Of a DNA stretch of 64,000 nt, positions 51,317 to 62,761 are shown in pieces. Within the stretch, counting starts at the first letter, position 1. Every line of letters begins with the position of its first letter. The position numbers were made by a program, and so were the translations under genes. The notes beneath the pieces are model-generated. The model was given only the letters and a program-made list of their open reading frames with translations. It was not told where the DNA came from and searched no databases. The stretch is from VGRW01 sp041498295 (GTDB taxonomy: Bacteria; Myxococcota_A; UBA9160; SZUA-336), in the NCBI GenBank assembly GCA_041498295.1, contig JBGQIB010000004.1:1-64000 (forward strand), read 5' to 3'.

Positions 51317-52767
51317 AGTCGCCGGAACACCTCGAGTCACGGCGCGCGTTCGAGGCGGCCGCCGGCGTTCTGCTCGACGCGATCGACACGATCGCCCTCG
51401 TGCTCGACCCCGCCGGACGGATCGTGCTCGCGAACCGCGCGTGCGAGGCGCTGCTCGGCATCCCCGTCGAGAAGATGCTCGGGCGCTCGCCGCTCGAGCT
51501 GGCCTTCGGGCCCGCGGAAGCGTGCGCCGAGCAAGCGATCGGTGACGCGCAGGTTCGCACGCCCGCCGGAGAGATCCGACTGGTGGCCTGGTCGAGCCGC
51601 GTCTTGTTCGAGCCCGACGGCACGGTGCGCTGCGTCGTGGCCACCGGCAGCGACGTCACGGACGCACGCGCGACGGAGCGCCGCCTGCGCGAGAGTGAGC
51701 GGCGCTTCCGCGAGCTGGCCGAGAACGTGAACGATCTGGTCGCCGAGCTGACGGCCGAAGGCACCTTCGCCTACGTGAACCCGCGCTTCGAAGCGGTGCT
51801 CGGCTTCACTTCGGAGGAGTTACTCGGTCACTCCGTCTTCGAGTACGTACACCCCGGAGATCACGACGAGACGCGCTCCGTCATGCGCGAGTTCGATCGG
51901 CCGGGCATGTCGCGGCAAACCACGATGCGCGTGCAGCACCGTGCGGGCGGGCATCGCTCGCTCGAGTCGGTCGCGCGCACCTTCGTCGCGCCCGACGGAC
52001 AGCTCCGCTTCGCCGTGATCTCGCGCGACGTCTCGGAGCGCGCCGCGGCGGAGAACGAGCTGCGCCGCGTGGATCGCCTGGTCGCCATGGGCACGTTCGC
52101 AGCGGGCGTCGCGCACGAAATCAACAATCCGGTGGCCGCGATCCTGCTCGCCGCCGAGGTCGCGCTCGAGCGGCCACCTCTCGAGCTCGGCGACGCGCGA
52201 GACACGCGCGCCCTCGAGTCCATCGCGAATCATGCGCGTCGCTGCGCGGCGATCGTGCGCTCGATGCTCGGCTTCGCGGCACAGGGTCGCGGCGAACGGC
52301 GGCTGCACGACGTGAACGAGCTCGTGGCGCACGCGATCGCGCTGTCCGATCCCTACGCCCGTGAGCACGGCGCATGCTTGCGGCTCGACGCGGAGGCGAG
52401 CCTGCCGCGCATCCGCTGCAACGGAATCGAGATCGAACAGGTGTTCGTCAACCTGTTGCGCAACGCGCTCGAGTCACGGCGCTCCGGCGTGTCGGTCGAT
52501 GTCGAGACACGCGCGCTGGATGACTCCGTCCGCGTCTCGGTCAGCGACGACGGCGAAGGCACTCCCGACACGCTGGGCGCACAGATCTTCGAGCCGTTCT
52601 ACTCGACGAAACACGCGAGCGGCGGGACGGGCCTCGGGCTCGCGATCTGCCTGCGGATCGTGGCGGACCACGGCGGCGAAATCCGCCTGGAGCATCGGCC
52701 GGTCGCCGGCACGCGCTTCATCGTCGAGCTGCCGACCGCGCGAGCGAGCTCGTGGCGAGCGTTCTGA
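51313..52767 (+). CDS. PAS-domain sensor histidine kinase
   Basis: A 484-residue soluble kinase. Two PAS domains occupy residues about 15-125 (IALVLDPAGRIVLANRACEALLG) and 130-255 (LVAELTAEGTFAYVNPRFEAVLGF, with the PAC end FAVISRDVSER). The HisKA H box is GVAHEINNPVAAI, NtrB-like. The ATPase domain has VNLLRNALES, DDGEGTPD and GGTGLGLAI. No membrane helix is seen. GTG 51313 overlaps the esterase stop by four bases; an in-frame ATG at 51301 is also possible. The response regulator follows with a 16-base overlap. The ligand of the PAS domains is unknown but may be a substrate of the neighbouring catabolic enzymes. Confidence 0.92.
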   Translation: MKSPEHLESRRAFEAAAGVLLDAIDTIALVLDPAGRIVLANRACEALLGIPVEKMLGRSPLELAFGPAEACAEQAIGDAQVRTPAGEIRLVAWSSRVLFEPDGTVRCVVATGSDVTDARATERRLRESERRFRELAENVNDLVAELTAEGTFAYVNPRFEAVLGFTSEELLGHSVFEYVHPGDHDETRSVMREFDRPGMSRQTTMRVQHRAGGHRSLESVARTFVAPDGQLRFAVISRDVSERAAAENELRRVDRLVAMGTFAAGVAHEINNPVAAILLAAEVALERPPLELGDARDTRALESIANHARRCAAIVRSMLGFAAQGRGERRLHDVNELVAHAIALSDPYAREHGACLRLDAEASLPRIRCNGIEIEQVFVNLLRNALESRRSGVSVDVETRALDDSVRVSVSDDGEGTPDTLGAQIFEPFYSTKHASGGTGLGLAICLRIVADHGGEIRLEHRPVAGTRFIVELPTARASSWRAF

Positions 52768-53126
52768 TCGCGGAGGACGAGCGCCAGCTCGCCGACACCC
52801 TGGCCGAGGTGTTGCGCGGCGCGGGTCACGCGGTGCGTATCGCGGAGGGCGGGAGTCAGGCGCTCTCGCTCGCAAGTGAATTTCCCCCGGACCTCCTGAT
52901 CTCGGACTGGGCGCTGGGGGGCACGCCTGACGGCATGGAGCTGATCGTGCGTCTGCGCGTGACTCGACCGGGCCTGCGCGCGATTCTGATGACCGGCTAT
53001 CCGTCCGCGCGCCTGCGCGCCTTCGCGGGAGCCGATCCAGCGCTGGGCATGCTCGAGAAGCCGTTCTCGCTCGCCGAGCTCCGCGCGGTGCTCGCGCGTG
53101 TGCTCGCGGTCAAGGCACCGGCTTGA
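52752..53126 (+). CDS. Single-domain response regulator
   Basis: A 124-residue receiver domain with no output domain. Acidic pocket VLIAEDERQ, phospho-acceptor Asp in LLISDWALGG, the switch residue in LMTGYPS and Lys in LEKPFSLAEL. It starts at GTG 52752, 16 bases inside the kinase gene, so it is the cognate partner. The lack of a DNA-binding domain means it acts by protein contact or as a phosphate relay. The 3' end overlaps glgP by 17 bases in convergent orientation. Confidence 0.92.
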   Translation: MASVLIAEDERQLADTLAEVLRGAGHAVRIAEGGSQALSLASEFPPDLLISDWALGGTPDGMELIVRLRVTRPGLRAILMTGYPSARLRAFAGADPALGMLEKPFSLAELRAVLARVLAVKAPA

Positions 53127-55551
53127 GATTCCAGATCGCGGTCGCGTACTCGCGCACCGCCCGGTCGCTCGAGAAGTAACCCATGCGCGCGACGTTCAGG
53201 ATCGCGCGCCGATCCCACTCGTCGCACAAGAGCCAGTCCCGCGCGACCTGCTCCTGCGCTTCGCCATACGAGAGGAAGTCCGCGAGCGCCAGCCAGCGGT
53301 CCTCGCGTTCGAGCCCGTCGACCAGGTGCGCGAAGCGCTGCGGCTCGTCCGGTGAGAAGCGGCCGGAGCGCAGCGCGTCGAGCACGCGCGCGATGCGCGG
53401 CGTGCGCGCGGCCAGCGCGGCCGGGTCGTAAGTGCCGCTCGCGCGCAGCGCGGCGACCTCGTCGGCGCGCAGCCCGAAGATGTACACGTTCTCGGCGCCC
53501 ACGCGCTCGCGCATCTCGATCGTCGCGCCGTCGAGCGTGCCGATCGTGAGCGCGCCGTTCAGCGCGAGCTTCATGTTTCCCGTGCCCGACGCCTCTTGGC
53601 CCGCGGTCGAGATCTGTTCCGAGAGATCCGCCGCCGGAATGATCTTCTCGGCGAGTGATACTCGATAGTCCGGCACGAACACGGCGCGCAGCTTGCCGCG
53701 CGTGCGCGGGTCCTTGTTCACCACCGCCGCGACGTCGTTGATCAGCCGGATCACGAGCTTCGCCGCGAAATACTCGGGCGCTGCCTTGCCCGCGAAGATA
53801 CACGCGCGCGGCGCGACGGGATCGCGGCCATCGTCGGAGATCTCGAGATAAGACTCGATGATGCGCAGCGCGGCGAGCAGCTGCCGCTTGTACTCGTGGA
53901 TGCGCTTCACCTGCACGTCGAACATCGTGTCTGGGTCGAGGCGCACGCCGGTCGCCTGCGCGATCACGCCGCTTGCGCGCGCCTTGTTGCTGCGCTTCAC
54001 GTCGCGGAACGCGCGCCTGAACTCCGGGTCCTCTGCGTGCGGCTCGAGCTCGCGCAGCGCCTCGAGGTCCGTCTTCCAGTCGTTGCCGATGCGCGAGGTG
54101 ATCAAGTCCGAGAGACCGCGGTTCGCCTTCATCAACCAGCGGCGCGGCGAGACACCGTTCGTCTTGTTCTGGAAGCGACCCGGCCAGAGCTCCGCGAAGT
54201 CGGGCACGAGCGAGCTCTTCACGAGCTCGGAGTGGAGCTTCGAGACACCGTTGACCGCATGACTGCCGACGATCGCGAGGTGGGCCATCCGCACCTGCTG
54301 TGGGTGGCCCTCCTCGATGATCGACATGCGCCGCCGGCGCTCGACGTCGCCCGGCCAACGCACCTCGACCTCGCCGAGAAAGCGCGCGTTGATCAGCTCG
54401 ATGATCTGGAGGTGGCGCGGCGCGAGGTGCGCGAGCAGCGGTTTCGACCAGCGCTCCAGCGCCTCGGGCAGGAGCGTGTGATTCGTGTACGCGAAGCTGC
54501 GCTGCGCGAGCTCGAACGCGCGCTCGAACGGCATTCCGTGGTCGTCGACGAAGATGCGAATCAGCTCCGCCACGGCGAGCGCCGGATGCGTGTCGTTCAG
54601 CTGGATCGCGACCTTCTCGGGGAAGCTGTCGAAGCCGCGCCGCGTGGTGAGGTAGCGCGCGACGAGGTCGCGCAGCGAGCACGCGACGAAGAAGTACTCC
54701 TGCAGGAGCCGCAGCTCCTTGCCTTCGCTGGTCGAGTCGGGCGGATAGAGCACCTTCGAGACGCGCTCCGACTGCAGCTTCTGCTCGAACGCGCGCTGAT
54801 AGTCGCCCTTGTGGAAGATGCCGATGTCGAATTCGTCCGAGGCCAGCGCCGAGTAGAGCCGCAGCACGTTCACCGTGCGCCCGCCGAAGCTGACGATGGG
54901 CAGATCGTCCGGCGCGCCGAGCAGAACGCGTTGGTGCGTCCAGCGCGTGTGTCGCAGGTCGTCGCCCGACGCAATCTTCTCGATCGTGCCGTACACCGGA
55001 ATGCGTAGCGTCTCGTCGCGCTTCGCGATCATCCACGGCGAGCCCTGCGCGCGCCAGCTGTCGGGATACTCGCGCTGCTCGCCGTTCTCGATCGCCTGCC
55101 GGAAGAGGCCGTGCTCGTAGTTGATCCCGTAGCCGAAGCCGGGCATGTCGAGGCTGGCGAGTGAGTCGAGGTAGCAGGCCGCGAGCCGCCCGAGGCCTCC
55201 GTTGCCCAGCGCCGCGTCGGATTCGAGCTCGCGCAGCGCCTCGAGGTCGACGCCGAGCGACGCGAGTGTGCTGCGCACCGGCTCGAGCATGCCGAGGTTC
55301 AACAGGTTGTTGCCGAGAGAGCGCCCCATCAGGAACTCGACCGAGAAGTAGTAGAGGCGCTTCGCGTCCGCGGCGCGGTAGCGCTCCTCCGTGGCGAGCA
55401 TCTGCTCGACGAGCGGCTCGCGCACCGACAGCGACACCGCCGTGAACAAGTCGCGCGGCGAAGCGTCCTGCCAGCGCTTTCCCAGCGCGTAGCGCAGGTT
55501 GCGCTGCACCGACACGGCGAAGTCGGGCAGGGCGGCGGGGCTCTCGGTCAT
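53110..55551 (-). CDS. glgP: Glycogen phosphorylase
   Basis: An 813-residue glycogen/alpha-glucan phosphorylase that releases glucose 1-phosphate from chain ends. Family motifs are FSVEFLMGRSLGNNLLNLG, AALGNGGLGRLAACYLDSLA, YGINYEHGLFRQ and the PLP-lysine segment EASGTGNMKLALNGALTIGTLDGA. RVSLAEKIIPAADLSEQIS carries the phosphate-binding region. Length is that of the classical GT35 enzyme. ATG 55549-55551 overlaps the malQ stop (ATGA). It is the last gene of the glycogen operon. Confidence 0.97.
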   Translation of the reverse strand: MTESPAALPDFAVSVQRNLRYALGKRWQDASPRDLFTAVSLSVREPLVEQMLATEERYRAADAKRLYYFSVEFLMGRSLGNNLLNLGMLEPVRSTLASLGVDLEALRELESDAALGNGGLGRLAACYLDSLASLDMPGFGYGINYEHGLFRQAIENGEQREYPDSWRAQGSPWMIAKRDETLRIPVYGTIEKIASGDDLRHTRWTHQRVLLGAPDDLPIVSFGGRTVNVLRLYSALASDEFDIGIFHKGDYQRAFEQKLQSERVSKVLYPPDSTSEGKELRLLQEYFFVACSLRDLVARYLTTRRGFDSFPEKVAIQLNDTHPALAVAELIRIFVDDHGMPFERAFELAQRSFAYTNHTLLPEALERWSKPLLAHLAPRHLQIIELINARFLGEVEVRWPGDVERRRRMSIIEEGHPQQVRMAHLAIVGSHAVNGVSKLHSELVKSSLVPDFAELWPGRFQNKTNGVSPRRWLMKANRGLSDLITSRIGNDWKTDLEALRELEPHAEDPEFRRAFRDVKRSNKARASGVIAQATGVRLDPDTMFDVQVKRIHEYKRQLLAALRIIESYLEISDDGRDPVAPRACIFAGKAAPEYFAAKLVIRLINDVAAVVNKDPRTRGKLRAVFVPDYRVSLAEKIIPAADLSEQISTAGQEASGTGNMKLALNGALTIGTLDGATIEMRERVGAENVYIFGLRADEVAALRASGTYDPAALAARTPRIARVLDALRSGRFSPDEPQRFAHLVDGLEREDRWLALADFLSYGEAQEQVARDWLLCDEWDRRAILNVARMGYFSSDRAVREYATAIWNLKPVP

Positions 55552-57660
55552 CTCGAAGCTCCTTCGGGTTCGGCGCGCGGCGGCTTGACGCGGGCGGCGG
55601 CGCTCTCCACCAGAGTGCAGAGCGCGGAATCAGCGGCGAGCTCGTCGACGTCGCGCCGCATGCGCCGCGACCAGCTCCGGTGCACCTCGACGGGGATGCC
55701 CGGGAGGTTCAGCGGCTCGCGCTCGCCCGCGAGGTCGTCGAGCCCGAAGGCGACGAGGCGCGAGGGCGTGCGCGCGAGGAATAGCTGCGCGGCGCGCGTG
55801 AGTGAGTCCGTATCACTCGACGCGTCGAGCTCACCCTCGGCGCGGAGTCTTTCGGCGAGCGACTCGCGATCTGCGCCGCGCTCGCGCTGCGCGCGTTCGA
55901 GCGGCTCGCCGCGCGGCAGTGCGCCGATCTCGGCGCGCAGCTCGAGATCGCGGCCCTCGAGCCAGCCGGCGAGCGGCGGGAGGTCGTGAGTCACGACGAG
56001 CGAGAACGCGCGCTCGGGGTAACTCGAGCTCGGTCGAAACGTCGCGCCGTCGCGCTCGAAGCAGAGCACGCGCATCGACAGGACGCCCCACGATTCGAGC
56101 TCCGGCGGCAGCTCCGCGGGCACCGTGCCGAGATCCTCGCCGATGACCAGCGAGCGCGCGTACCGGCTCTCGAGCGCGAGCACGCCGAACAGATCCGCCG
56201 CGGGCTGCGCGACGTACGTGCCCTCGCTGCCGGGGCGACCGGCGGGAATCCAGAACTGCCGCTGCAGACCCATGACGTGGTCGATGCGCAGCGCCCCCGA
56301 GGCGCGGAACGCGCCGCGCAGCAGGCGGCGCAGGAAGCGGTAGCCGTCGGCGCGCAGTCTGTGCGGCACCAGCGGCGGCAGGCCCCAGTTCTGTCCGGAG
56401 GCCGCGTATGCATCGGGGGGTGCGCCGAGCGCCGCGCCCTCGGCGAAGAGCGTGCGACACATCCAAGTGTCGGCCGAGTCGGGTGCGCTGCCGATTGCGA
56501 GGTCCTTGCACACCCCGATGCGCATCCCGGCGGCGCGCGCCGCGTCGGCGGCGGAGCCGAGCTGCAGCGCGAGCTCGGCCTGCAGCCAGCAGCGGAAGTC
56601 GATCTCCTCGGCATGCGCCAGCGTGAACTCGCGCAGCTCGGCCGAGCGGGGATCGCGCAGCTCCGCGGGCCAGCGGCGCCAGTCCGGCTCGCGCAGCTCG
56701 GCTTGCGCCACTTCGAAAGTGGCGAAGTCGACGAGCTCGGGTCCGGCCTCGCTGCGCGCGCGCGCCTGCGCGCGGCCCCGCGCCGTCTCGCCGTCGCGCT
56801 CGCCCGCCTGGAAGGCGCGGTAGAGCTCGCGCAGCACGGAGAGCTTCGCGGCGAGAATCGCCGCGTGGTCGAGCTCGTGCGCGGCGCGCAGGCGCTCGAG
56901 CGGCAGCTGCGTCGCCACGGCGCGCGCGCGTGTCGCGTGCGCGAACTCAGGTACCGCCTCGACGTCGAGATACAGCGGGTTCATGAAGATCCGCGAGAGG
57001 GGGCTGTAGGGCGCGATCGCGTCACCGCGGTTCGCGAGCGCGTGCAGCGGATTCACCGCCACGAAGTCCGCGCCCAGTGGCGCAAGCCACTCCGCCAGCC
57101 GCGCCAGATCCGAAAAATCGCCGAAGCCCCAGTTCTCCCGACTCCGAACGGTGTAGAGGTTCGTCCAGACGCCGAGCGCGCGCGCGCCGCCGAGCGCTTC
57201 GTCCGCGCGCCAGGCCGTGCGCGGCGCGACGATCAAGAGCTGGCTCGCGGCTCGTCCCGCGAGCTCGACCCGGAGCTCGTATGCGCCGGGCTCGAGCTCG
57301 GCGGGCAATGCGAGCTCGCCCGCGGCAACGCGCGCAGTCACGCTCGAGCGCTCGCCCGACTCGAGCGCGATCTCGACCTGCGCCTCGCCATCCGCCGCCC
57401 CGCGCACGCGCAGGCTCGGAGGCGCGCCCGGTGTCTGGCGGAAGACGCGCACCGGCTCGAGCCACTGCTCCGCGTCCGTGGCCACCCCCTCCGCGAGCCG
57501 CACCTCGGCCTCCGCCTCGCTGCCGCAAGCGAACCCCATCGCCGTACACAGCGCTTCGCGCGTCGCATCGCTCGTCGGGCGGTGCACGCCCGCGATGTCG
57601 TGATAGCTCGAGAACACGCCGAGCCGCTCCGCGAGCCTGCCGAGCGCGGGCCGCGCCGAC

Positions 57661-57668
<8 letters not shown>
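55548..57668 (-). CDS. malQ: 4-alpha-glucanotransferase (amylomaltase)
   Basis: A 706-residue GH77 disproportionating enzyme. Catalytic segments are visible: nucleophile Asp in GALRIDHVMGLQRQFWIP, the acid/base Glu in LVIGEDLGTVP and the stabilising Asp in VTHDLPPLAGW. The extra N-terminal region of about 150 residues (LGVFSSYHDIAGVHRPTSD) is the E. coli-type MalQ extension. It rearranges maltodextrins produced from glycogen breakdown. GTG 57668 overlaps the glgX stop by eight bases; its own stop overlaps glgP. Complete and in the expected length range. Confidence 0.95.
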
Positions 57669-59664
<1,996 letters not shown>

Positions 59665-59668
59665 TCGC

Positions 59669-61105
59669 TCAGATTCGCAGGCGCGCTTCGCGCGCGACGT
59701 CTTCCAGCATCGCCTCCCACTGCACGGCGGGCCGGCTCCAGGAGACGTCGAGGCGCAGCAGCTCGCGCACCACGCGATCGAGACCGCGTTCCGCGACCAG
59801 CTTCGCGGCGCGATCCGCCGCGGCAACCAGCGCGTCGGGGGTGAGTGGCGAGAAAAGCACGCCCGTCTCGCCGTCGCGGATCGTGTCGACGAGCCCGCCG
59901 GTGCGATGCGCGATCGGCAGCGCGCCGTAGCGCTGCGCGGTGAGCTGCACGAGGCCGCACGGCTCGAAGCGCGACGGAACCAGCACCGCGTCGGCCGCCC
60001 CGTAGAGGCGTCGCGCCGCCCGCTCGTCCCAGGAGACGGTCGCGTGCACGCGCCCGGGAAACTTGCGCGCCGCCGCGACGAGTGACTCCGCGATCGCGCG
60101 ATCGCCGTCGCCGAGCAATGCGAGCGACGCGCCGGACGCGACCAGCGCGGGCACCGCGGCGGCCAACACGTCCCAGCCCTTCTGCGCGCTGAGTCGCCCG
60201 ACGCCGACCAGGAAGCGGCCTGGCTCGGTCTTCCCGAGTCCCAGCTCCGTCATCACGCGCGCGCGGCAGGTGCGCTTGCCCCCGGGCGCGGCGGCGTGGA
60301 AGCGCTCCGGCAGCGCCTTGTCGGTCGCCGGGTCGAAGCGCTCGACGTCGAGCCCGTTCGCGATCCCGAGCAGGCGCGCGCGGCGCAGCCGATACACGCC
60401 CTCGAGGCCGAGGCCGAACTCCGCCGTCTGGATCTCGCGCGCGTAGCCCGGTGAGACCGCGACGATGCGATCCGCCCAGACGATTCCGCCCTTCAGCAGC
60501 GACAGGTCGCCGAAGAACTCCAGGCCGTCCGGCGCGAACAGCTCGCCGGGCAAGTGAGTCCACGCCATGGCGCTCGCAGGCTGGCGCCCCTGGTACGCAT
60601 TGTTGTGTAGGACTTGGACCGTGCCGATGCCGCGCGCGCCGCCGCGGTCGAACAATGTGCGCAGTACGCAAATCGACAGCGCCGTATGCCAGTCGTGCGC
60701 GACGAGCAGCGCGGGCCGCTCCTCGTACGCGCGCAGTGCGACCGCGCGCGCGAAGCTGATGAAGCGCGCGGCCTCGTCGCCATACGGCCCCGGCGCTTCG
60801 CCGTACAGGCCGGCGCGATCGAAGAACGGCGGCACGTCGAGCAGCCGCAGCTCGTGGCGCGTCGAGAGCTCGCCCGAGAGCCAGCGGCCGCGCACGTCGC
60901 CGAACGGGCCCGGCAGGCGAACGCTGCCCGCGTCGGCGAGCTTCGGGCAGCTCGGGTGCGCGAGCGCGCTGCGGTACGCCGGCAGGAGTGACACCAGCTC
61001 GTGTCCGCGCGCGGCGAGCGCGCGCGCGAGGCCCGCGACCGCGTCGCCCAGCCCGCCGCTTTGCGCCAAGGGCGCGAGCTCGCTCGTCGCAAAGAAGACG
61101 CGCAA
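59669..61105 (-). CDS. glgA: Glycogen synthase with Lys15 replaced by Gln
   Basis: A 478-residue GT5 enzyme extending glycogen from ADP-glucose. The N-terminal MRVFFATSELAPLAQSGGLGD aligns without gaps with E. coli GlgA, but residue 15, Lys in the KxGGL motif that contacts ADP-glucose, is Gln here. Other parts are intact: HDWHTAL, LHNNAYQG, the second-domain VGRLSAQKGWDVL and the PSRFEPCGLVQLTAQRYG loop with the catalytic Glu. The start is TTG 61105. It is separated from glgC by only eight bases and from glgX by four. The substitution may alter donor affinity or nucleotide choice; activity is still expected. Confidence 0.94.
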   Translation of the reverse strand: MRVFFATSELAPLAQSGGLGDAVAGLARALAARGHELVSLLPAYRSALAHPSCPKLADAGSVRLPGPFGDVRGRWLSGELSTRHELRLLDVPPFFDRAGLYGEAPGPYGDEAARFISFARAVALRAYEERPALLVAHDWHTALSICVLRTLFDRGGARGIGTVQVLHNNAYQGRQPASAMAWTHLPGELFAPDGLEFFGDLSLLKGGIVWADRIVAVSPGYAREIQTAEFGLGLEGVYRLRRARLLGIANGLDVERFDPATDKALPERFHAAAPGGKRTCRARVMTELGLGKTEPGRFLVGVGRLSAQKGWDVLAAAVPALVASGASLALLGDGDRAIAESLVAAARKFPGRVHATVSWDERAARRLYGAADAVLVPSRFEPCGLVQLTAQRYGALPIAHRTGGLVDTIRDGETGVLFSPLTPDALVAAADRAAKLVAERGLDRVVRELLRLDVSWSRPAVQWEAMLEDVAREARLRI

Positions 61106-61113
61106 CCGGCCCC

Positions 61114-62370
61114 CTAGACGTCGAATTCGTCGCGCTGACCCAGGTCGGCGCGCGAGACCACGACCACGCCGCCCTCGGAGACGGTGAAGCGCTTGCGGTC
61201 GGCCTCGAGGTCGTAGCCGATCGTCTCACCCGCGGGGATGCGCACGCCCTTGTCGACGATGCAACGCCGCAGCTTCGCGCCCCGGCCCACGTCGACCAGC
61301 GGAAAGAGCACGCACTCGTCGACCTGACTGAAGCTGTTCACGCGCACGCGGTAGAAGCAGACGGTGCGCTCGAGCGAGCCGCCCGAGATGATCGAGCCCG
61401 AGCCGACGATCGAGTCGATCGCCTTGCCGACGCGGCCTTCCGCTTCGTCGCCGAACACGAACTTGCACGGGCCCGAGGGCGGCTGCGTGCCGCGGATCGG
61501 CCAAGAGTCGTTGTACAGGTTGAGCCGCGGATCGACGGCGACCAGATCGAGGTTCGCCTCGAAGAATGCGTCGAGCGTGCCGACGTCGCGCCAGTAGCCG
61601 CGCGAGCCCTCGCCCTCGCCGGGACACAGCTGCGAGGCGAAGTCGTAGGCCAGCATGCGCATGCGCTTGTGCGCGGTGGTGAGCACGTCGCGGCCGAAGT
61701 CGTGCGTGGTAGAGGTCTCGTCCGCGTCGCGGCGCAGCTCGTCGAGCAACACAGAAGTGCGGAACAAGTAGTTGCCCATCGAGACGAGCGTCGCGTCGGG
61801 ATTGCCCGGCATCGGCGGCGGGTCGGCTGGCTTCTCCAAGAAATCGACCACCCAGCCATTCTCGTCGACCTTCACGCAGCCGAAATTCCGCGCCTCGCTG
61901 CGCGGCACCGGGAGCGTGGCCACGGTCAGATCCGCGTCGCGCGCGCGGTGCGCGTCGAGCATCAGCGAGACGTCCATCTTGTACACGTGGTCGGACCCGA
62001 AGATCGCGACGTCGCGCGGCCGCATCTCGCGCAACAGGTCGAGGTTCTGCCAGATCGCGTCCGCGGTGCCGCGGAACCAGAACGGCCCGATGTTCTGACC
62101 CGCGGGCACGGGGTCGATCGACGCGTCGAGCACGCCGCCCAGTGACCACGCGCGCGAGAGATGTCGGATCAGCGACGTCGCCCGGTACTGAGTGAGCACG
62201 CGGATCTGCTGGTAGCCGCTGTTCACGAGGTTCGAGAGCACGAGGTCGACCAGGCGGTAGCGGCCGCCGAAGTACATGGCCGGCTTGCTGCGCTCTTGCG
62301 TCAGGGGCGCGAGCCGCCGTCCTTCGCCGCCGGCGAGCACGAGCGCAAGGCTGTCGCGCACGGGGACCAC
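61114..62370 (-). CDS. glgC: ADP-glucose pyrophosphorylase
   Basis: A 418-residue glucose-1-phosphate adenylyltransferase, the committed step of glycogen synthesis. N-terminal LVLAGGEGRRLAPLTQERSKPAMYFGGRYRLVDLVLSN, GTADAIWQNLDLL, the substrate-binding FLEKPADPPPMPGNP and YWRDVGTLDAFFEANLDL are diagnostic, followed by the left-handed beta-helix (RVNSFSQVDECVLFPLVDVGRGAKLRRCIVDKGVRIPAG). It starts at GTG 62370 as the first gene of the glg operon. Its promoter lies in the 88-base gap to the divergent gene at 62459. It is normally allosterically regulated by glycolytic intermediates. Confidence 0.96.
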   Translation of the reverse strand: MVPVRDSLALVLAGGEGRRLAPLTQERSKPAMYFGGRYRLVDLVLSNLVNSGYQQIRVLTQYRATSLIRHLSRAWSLGGVLDASIDPVPAGQNIGPFWFRGTADAIWQNLDLLREMRPRDVAIFGSDHVYKMDVSLMLDAHRARDADLTVATLPVPRSEARNFGCVKVDENGWVVDFLEKPADPPPMPGNPDATLVSMGNYLFRTSVLLDELRRDADETSTTHDFGRDVLTTAHKRMRMLAYDFASQLCPGEGEGSRGYWRDVGTLDAFFEANLDLVAVDPRLNLYNDSWPIRGTQPPSGPCKFVFGDEAEGRVGKAIDSIVGSGSIISGGSLERTVCFYRVRVNSFSQVDECVLFPLVDVGRGAKLRRCIVDKGVRIPAGETIGYDLEADRKRFTVSEGGVVVVSRADLGQRDEFDV

Positions 62371-62458
62371 TCCGTTCCGTTTCTAACCCGCGGCCGAGGC
62401 GCGGGCAAGCGGCGTTGGGTAGGATGGCCGCGCAGCAACCGACGGAGGGAGAACGCCC

Positions 62459-62761
62459 GTGCTGATCATCGCTGGCTCGTTCCAGATCGACCCGAAGACG
62501 CGCGACGCGACCTTCGCGGCCGCCAAGGAGATGATGGCCGAGACGCTGAAGGAGAAGGGTTGCCACGCGTACTGCTTCAGCCCCGACCTTTCCGACCCCG
62601 CGCTGATGCATTTGTTCGAGCGCTGGGAGTCCGAGAACGACCTGCGAGCCCACTTCGCGACCCCGCACATGGCGCGCTTCCAGGCCGCGCTCGCGAAGCT
62701 CGCGCCCAAGCTGCTCGAGATCCAGAAGTACGAGATCTCCGGCGTTGGGCCGGTGCGCTGA
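62459..62761 (+). CDS. Antibiotic-biosynthesis-monooxygenase-fold (ABM) small protein
   Basis: A 100-residue dimeric alpha/beta-barrel type protein. The segment LIIAGSFQIDPKTRDATFAAAKEMM, then CHAYCFSPDLSDPALMHLFERWES and LRAHFATPHMARFQAAL, is the standard ABM/YgiN pattern, where HFATPHMARF supplies the conserved His. Such proteins include quinol monooxygenases and haem-degrading enzymes. GTG 62459 has a good GGAGGGAG site. Its TGA shares one base with the ATG of the next gene (TGATG), so they are co-translated. Confidence 0.88.
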   Translation: MLIIAGSFQIDPKTRDATFAAAKEMMAETLKEKGCHAYCFSPDLSDPALMHLFERWESENDLRAHFATPHMARFQAALAKLAPKLLEIQKYEISGVGPVR

